Origin: an uncultured Lachnospiraceae bacterium
Lineage (GTDB): Bacteria > Bacillota > Clostridia > Lachnospirales > Lachnospiraceae
Assembly (NCBI GenBank): GCA_947174725.1
Contig: CAMWKA010000038.1
Location: 1 to 10,393, forward strand
Direction: 5' to 3'
Length of the DNA: 10,393 bases
Shown: in pieces, positions 7,135 to 10,393 of the stretch
Layout: each line of letters opens with the position of its first letter
Numbering within the stretch: the first letter of the stretch is position 1
Made by a program: the position numbers and the translations under genes
The notes under the pieces: model-generated
What the model saw: the letters and a program-made list of their open reading frames with translations, nothing else
Databases searched by the model: none
What the model was told of the DNA's origin: nothing

Positions 7135-8253
7135 ATGCGGTATGGGTTTACCACAGGAAGCTGTGCGGCCGCCGCAGCAAAGGCTGCTGCTTATATGCTC
7201 CTAACAGGAAGAGAGAAAACAGAGATCACGATTGAGACTCCAAAGGGAATTCCGTATACAGCGCAGCTTGTGGATATTACCCGCAGGGAGACGAAAGTCA
7301 GTTGTGCAGTAGTGAAGGACGGAGGGGACGATCCTGATGTAACTACAGGATCTTTGGTTTATGCAACAGTTGTTTTGGGAGAAGATGGGGAAGGGAAAAT
7401 ATATATTGACGGCGGTATGGGTGTAGGGCGTGTGACAAAACCCGGTTTGGACCAGCCTGTGGGAAATGCGGCGATCAATCATGTACCAAGGGAAATGATA
7501 GAGAGGGAAGTATTGCAGGTATGTGAGCTTGCAGATTATAAAGGCAGTTTATATGTTGAAATTTCTGTGCCGGATGGAGAACGGCTTGCAAAGCAAACAT
7601 TTAATCCCAGACTGGGGATCGTGGGCGGTATTTCCATACTGGGAACCAGCGGAATTGTGGAACCGATGAGTAATCAGGCCATATTAGATACCATCAGGAT
7701 AGAACTGAAACAGAGAAAGGCAGAAGGGTTTGATTATGTGGCGGTTTCACCCGGGAATTACGGTCTTGAGTTTATGAAAAAAACGTATGGATATGACCTT
7801 GATCAGAGTGTGAAATGCAGTAATTTTATCGGGGATACGATAGACATGGCAGTAGAATTGGGATTTCGTAAAATGCTGCTTACCGGACATGTGGGAAAGT
7901 TAATTAAGACGGCAGGGGGAATTATGAATACCCATTCCGCCGAAGGCGACTGTAGAATGGAACTGCTGGCGGCGTTTGCCATCAGGCATGGGGTGGAAAT
8001 GCAAAAGGTATGTCAGATTTTGGATTGCGTCGTTACCGAAGAGGCTGTCCGCATTCTGGAGCAGACCGGGAAGCGGCAGGATGTGATGGATTATGCCATG
8101 AGCAGAATCTGTTACTACCTGGAGAAACGTGCAAAGAAGAAAATACAGATCGACTGCATTATGTATTCCAATGAATTTGGGGAATTGGCAAAAAGTAAGG
8201 AGGCAGAAGGATGGTTTACTTTGTTGGCGCAGGAACAGGGGCGGCAGATTTAA
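7135..8253 (+). CDS. cbiD: Cobalt-precorrin-5B C1-methyltransferase CbiD
   Basis: CbiD is the S-adenosylmethionine-dependent C1 methyltransferase of the anaerobic pathway. It acts on cobalt-precorrin-5B, the product of CbiG, and is unrelated to the canonical precorrin methyltransferase fold of CbiF and CbiH. The protein has 372 residues, the usual length. Signatures: the N-terminal GFTTGSCAAAAAKAA (4-18), KDGGDDPDVT (61-70), GGMGVGRVTKPGL (93-105), NPRLGIVGGISILGTSGIVE (157-176), SPGNYG (205-210) and GHVGKLIKTAGGIMNTHS (251-268). The start is firm: AGGAAGGA (7121-7128) lies six bases before ATG 7135. Its 3' end overlaps cbiF by 43 bases. Its presence, with CbiG, marks the anaerobic (early cobalt insertion) route. 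The cbiE/cbiT genes that often follow it are not here. Confidence 0.98.
   Translation: MRYGFTTGSCAAAAAKAAAYMLLTGREKTEITIETPKGIPYTAQLVDITRRETKVSCAVVKDGGDDPDVTTGSLVYATVVLGEDGEGKIYIDGGMGVGRVTKPGLDQPVGNAAINHVPREMIEREVLQVCELADYKGSLYVEISVPDGERLAKQTFNPRLGIVGGISILGTSGIVEPMSNQAILDTIRIELKQRKAEGFDYVAVSPGNYGLEFMKKTYGYDLDQSVKCSNFIGDTIDMAVELGFRKMLLTGHVGKLIKTAGGIMNTHSAEGDCRMELLAAFAIRHGVEMQKVCQILDCVVTEEAVRILEQTGKRQDVMDYAMSRICYYLEKRAKKKIQIDCIMYSNEFGELAKSKEAEGWFTLLAQEQGRQI
8196..8203 (+). promoter_or_regulatory. Ribosome binding site of cbiF, inside cbiD
   Basis: TAAGGAGG is a near-perfect anti-16S match seven bases before ATG 8211, and it lies within cbiD. It fixes the cbiF start and the 43-base overlap. Confidence 0.8.
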
Positions 8254-8975
8254 TCACAGTCAGGGGGATGCATCTGCTGGAACAGGCAGATATCATCATA
8301 TATGCGGGGGCGCTGGTTAATAAGGAACTTTTGGATTATGCCGGAGAAAACTGTGAAATTTATGACAGTTCCAAATTGATTTTGGAGGAAGTGGTGAAGA
8401 TCATATGCCGGGGAACGTCTGAGGGAAAATGTGTCGTCAGGCTTCACAGCGGTGATCCAAGTATCTATGGGGCAGTCCGGGAGCAGATGGATGAATTGGA
8501 TCGATTGGGCATCGATTATGAAAGCTGTCCGGGGGTCAGCGCCTGTTTTGGCGCGGCGGCTTCTTTAAATCTGGAATATACGCTGCCGGGAATTTCACAG
8601 TCCCTGATTATTACAAGGATGGAAGGAAAAACCAAAGTGCCGGAAAAGGAACGTATTGAAAGTTTTGCCGCACATCAGACCTCTATGGCTATTTACCTTA
8701 GCGCGGGCATGATAGAGGAACTACATAATAAATTAATAAGCGGCGGATATGATGAGAATACACCGGCTGCAATTGTATATAAAGCGACCTGGCCGGATGA
8801 GGAAACATACGTCTGTACGGTAGGGACATTGGGCAAAACAGCATCACAGTATGGGATTACAAAAACGGCTCTGGTGTTGGTGGGACAGGTAATCGCGCAT
8901 CACAATTATCATAGATCAAGATTATACGCTCCCGATTTTTCAACAGAATTCAGGAAGGCAAAGGAAGAACATTAA
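8211..8975 (+). CDS. cbiF: Cobalt-precorrin-4 C11-methyltransferase CbiF
   Basis: CbiF uses S-adenosylmethionine to methylate C11 of cobalt-precorrin-4. The protein has 254 residues and the tetrapyrrole methylase fold. VGAGTGAADLITVRG (5-19) is the N-terminal loop, with Thr9 where Pro is frequent in this superfamily. YAGALVN (31-37) is diagnostic of CbiF/CobM, SGDPSIYG (80-87) is the SAM-binding stretch, and CPGVSA (106-111) and LPGISQS follow. The C-terminal part has TPAAIVYKATWPDE and RSRLYAPDF, also typical of CbiF. The start is certain from TAAGGAGG seven bases upstream. It overlaps cbiD by 43 bases, and its stop overlaps the cbiG start by one base (TAATG), so translation is probably coupled on both sides. 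Confidence 0.97.
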   Translation: MVYFVGAGTGAADLITVRGMHLLEQADIIIYAGALVNKELLDYAGENCEIYDSSKLILEEVVKIICRGTSEGKCVVRLHSGDPSIYGAVREQMDELDRLGIDYESCPGVSACFGAAASLNLEYTLPGISQSLIITRMEGKTKVPEKERIESFAAHQTSMAIYLSAGMIEELHNKLISGGYDENTPAAIVYKATWPDEETYVCTVGTLGKTASQYGITKTALVLVGQVIAHHNYHRSRLYAPDFSTEFRKAKEEH

Positions 8976-10039
8976 TGGATATCTGCGTCATAAGTTTTAC
9001 GAAAAAGGGACTTTTACTTTCCGATCAACTTGCCAATATATGGAGCGGAGAACCGCTTATTATTTATACAAAGTATTCCGCGGCTTGGGATGCAGAGACA
9101 GTCCATCCTGTTACGTTGGTAGAAGATACCATAGAAAAATGGGCGAAAGACCGGATGGAGGAGAATCAGATCCTTCTGTTTATCGGCGCCTGCGGGATAG
9201 CAGTCAGGGCGATAGCTCCCAATCTTACGGATAAACTCCATGACAGTCCGGTGTTAGTAATGGATGAAACAGGGGCATATGTCATTCCGATTCTTTCAGG
9301 ACATATCGGAGGGGCCAATGAGATTGCCATGCGGATTGCAAACGCGATAGGGGCTGTTCCGGTGATTACAACGGCGACAGATCTTGGCCATAAGTTTGCT
9401 GTAGATCTATTTGCAAAACGAAACGGTTTTATCATTGTTAATAAGGATGGAATTGCAAAGGTGTCATCCAAAGTGCTGGAGGATAAGCAAATTGCCATAT
9501 CTGTAGAAGCCGGACATCTTAGTAAATGCAGCAGATTGCCGGACGGCGTACATATCATAGAGTATCCGCCGAAGCAGCATGCCGATATTGTGATCACTAC
9601 AAAAAAAGACCATTTTGATTCGGATATATTGTTAAAACCAAAAGAGTATGTGATCGGAATGGGATGTAAAAGAGGAAAGGAATCGGACGAAATAGAGGAT
9701 TTCATCACGCGGACCATGAAAGAAACAGGAATAGCGGCAGAGCAGATCCTGGCATTGGCGTCGATAGACCGGAAAAAAGATGAAAAGGGACTCCTTTTTT
9801 GGAGCCGGAAGTATCATGTGCCATTTATTACCTATACGGCGGAGCAGTTGAAAGAGATGGAGGGGGAGTTTCATGCTTCTGCCTTTGTAATGGAAAAAGC
9901 AGGCGTTGATAATGTATGTGAGCGTGCCGCATTAAAGGCATGCAAAGATACGGGTAAGATTATTTATGAAAAGCATGCGGAGAATGGAATGACCATAGCT
10001 ATTGCAAAAAGGGAATGGAGAATCACATTCGATGAGTAG
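8975..10039 (+). CDS. cbiG: Cobalt-precorrin-5A hydrolase CbiG
   Basis: CbiG opens the delta-lactone of cobalt-precorrin-5A and releases the two-carbon C20 fragment as acetaldehyde, a step specific to the anaerobic pathway. The 354 residues are a normal length. Domains in order: a variable N-terminal part (1-60), the CbiG core with GACGIAVRAIAP (71-82) and SGHIGGAN (108-115), a less conserved linker (about 145-222), and the C-terminal CobE/CbiG domain with GMGCKRGK (228-235), LASIDRKKDEKG and GVDNVCERAALKA. ATG 8975 overlaps the cbiF stop by one base and has GGAAGA six bases upstream. It overlaps cbiH by eight bases, and it sits next to the methylases acting just before it in the pathway (CbiF) and earlier (CbiH). 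Confidence 0.97.
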   Translation: MDICVISFTKKGLLLSDQLANIWSGEPLIIYTKYSAAWDAETVHPVTLVEDTIEKWAKDRMEENQILLFIGACGIAVRAIAPNLTDKLHDSPVLVMDETGAYVIPILSGHIGGANEIAMRIANAIGAVPVITTATDLGHKFAVDLFAKRNGFIIVNKDGIAKVSSKVLEDKQIAISVEAGHLSKCSRLPDGVHIIEYPPKQHADIVITTKKDHFDSDILLKPKEYVIGMGCKRGKESDEIEDFITRTMKETGIAAEQILALASIDRKKDEKGLLFWSRKYHVPFITYTAEQLKEMEGEFHASAFVMEKAGVDNVCERAALKACKDTGKIIYEKHAENGMTIAIAKREWRITFDE

Positions 10040-10393
10040 GATTTATGTTGTAGGAATGGGACCGGGAAAAGAAGAAATGATGACCGTAGAGGCAATCCGG
10101 GCTTTGGAAAAGGCTGATCTTATTGTTGGTTATACTGCCTATATAGAACTTCTTGGGGAGCGGTTTCGGGATAAGGAAATGATGTCTACACCTATGCGGC
10201 GGGAAGAAGAACGCTGTAGATTATGTTTTGAAAAAGCGGTGGAGGGAAGACAGGTGGCTTTGATATGCAGTGGCGATGCGGGGATTTATGGTATGGCGTC
10301 TCTGATGTATGAAATAGGAAAAGAGTACCCTGATACGGAGCTTGAGATCATATCGGGTGTTACGGCGGCATGTAGCGGAGCGGCGGTTTTGGG
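10032..10393 (+). CDS. cbiH: Cobalt-precorrin-3 (factor III) C17-methyltransferase CbiH, 3'-truncated by window edge
   Basis: CbiH/CobJ methylates C17 and drives ring contraction in the anaerobic pathway. Only the first 120 codons are in the window, out of roughly 240 expected. The frame is open to the last base. Visible motifs: IYVVGMGPGKEEMMT (4-18) with the normal VGMGPG loop, ADLIVGYTAYIELLG (28-42), in which the GY(T)xY pattern is typical of CbiH/CobJ, SGDAGIYGMA (80-89), and SGVTAACSGAA (108-118), which distinguishes it from CbiF and CbiL. The ATG at 10032 overlaps cbiG by eight bases, with GGAG (10017-10020) 11 bases upstream. Some clostridial CbiH proteins carry extra C-terminal domains; that cannot be judged here. 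Confidence 0.96.
   Translation, partial: MSRIYVVGMGPGKEEMMTVEAIRALEKADLIVGYTAYIELLGERFRDKEMMSTPMRREEERCRLCFEKAVEGRQVALICSGDAGIYGMASLMYEIGKEYPDTELEIISGVTAACSGAAVL

Noticed and set aside
8211..8240. Thr9 in the CbiF loop (VGAGTG instead of VGAGPG) as a catalytic defect
   Set aside because: I recall the same Thr in other clostridial CbiF proteins, and the remaining SAM-binding motifs are intact.
9166..9717. Long antisense open frame (183 codons, minus strand) opposite cbiG
   Set aside because: It lies wholly within cbiG, has no ribosome binding site or recognisable domain, and reads as a codon-bias shadow.
9786..9804. Short inverted repeat with a T-run (ACTCC...GGAG) resembling a terminator
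   Set aside because: The stem is only about four base pairs, the T-run is in the loop rather than after the stem, and it lies inside conserved cbiG coding sequence.
1..10393. Cobalamin riboswitch, internal promoter, or RNA gene within the window
   Set aside because: No gap between genes exceeds about 30 bases, too short for a riboswitch, and I saw no B12-box-like sequence or convincing -35/-10 pair in the junctions.

Overview
The window is a single co-directional (+ strand) stretch of an anaerobic-pathway cobalamin (cobamide) biosynthesis operon. The sequence is moderately AT-rich, most start sites have strong purine-rich Shine-Dalgarno sequences, and genes overlap or are separated by at most about 30 bases. 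The protein types (CbiD, CbiG, a clostridial-type CobT and CobU, a short CobU paralogue) point to a Firmicute of class Clostridia, probably near Lachnospiraceae. That assignment rests on recalled family resemblance, not on a search.

Layout. (1) Bases 2-955 are the C-terminal part of cobyric acid synthase CbiP/CobQ, open at the left edge. (2) Bases 909-4415 are the nucleotide-loop module: cobT (base phosphoribosyltransferase), cobU (cobinamide kinase/guanylyltransferase), cobS (cobamide synthase), a short second CobU-family gene, and a CobC-type histidine phosphatase. (3) Bases 4446-6465 are the aminopropanol-arm module: cbiB and the threonine-phosphate decarboxylase cobD. (4) Bases 6491-10393 are corrin-ring genes: cbiC, cbiD, cbiF, cbiG and the first third of cbiH, open at the right edge.

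How they work together. CbiH, CbiF, CbiG, CbiD and CbiC carry out C17 methylation with ring contraction, C11 methylation, C20 fragment removal, C1 methylation and methyl migration. CbiP then amidates the a,c-diamide to adenosylcobyric acid. CobD makes aminopropanol phosphate, which CbiB attaches. CobU activates the product to the GDP form. CobT activates the lower-ligand base, CobS joins the halves, and CobC removes the remaining phosphate. The gene order runs roughly opposite to the pathway order.

I found no promoter, riboswitch, terminator, RNA gene, repeat, mobile element or CRISPR array. The longest stretch without a gene is about 30 bases, so control must lie upstream of the window. I see no previously undescribed system. 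The points most worth a second look are the short CobU paralogue with an altered P-loop and no guanylylation-histidine region, a substituted base-pocket position in CobT, and the absence of cbiE/cbiT from their usual place between cbiD and cbiF.
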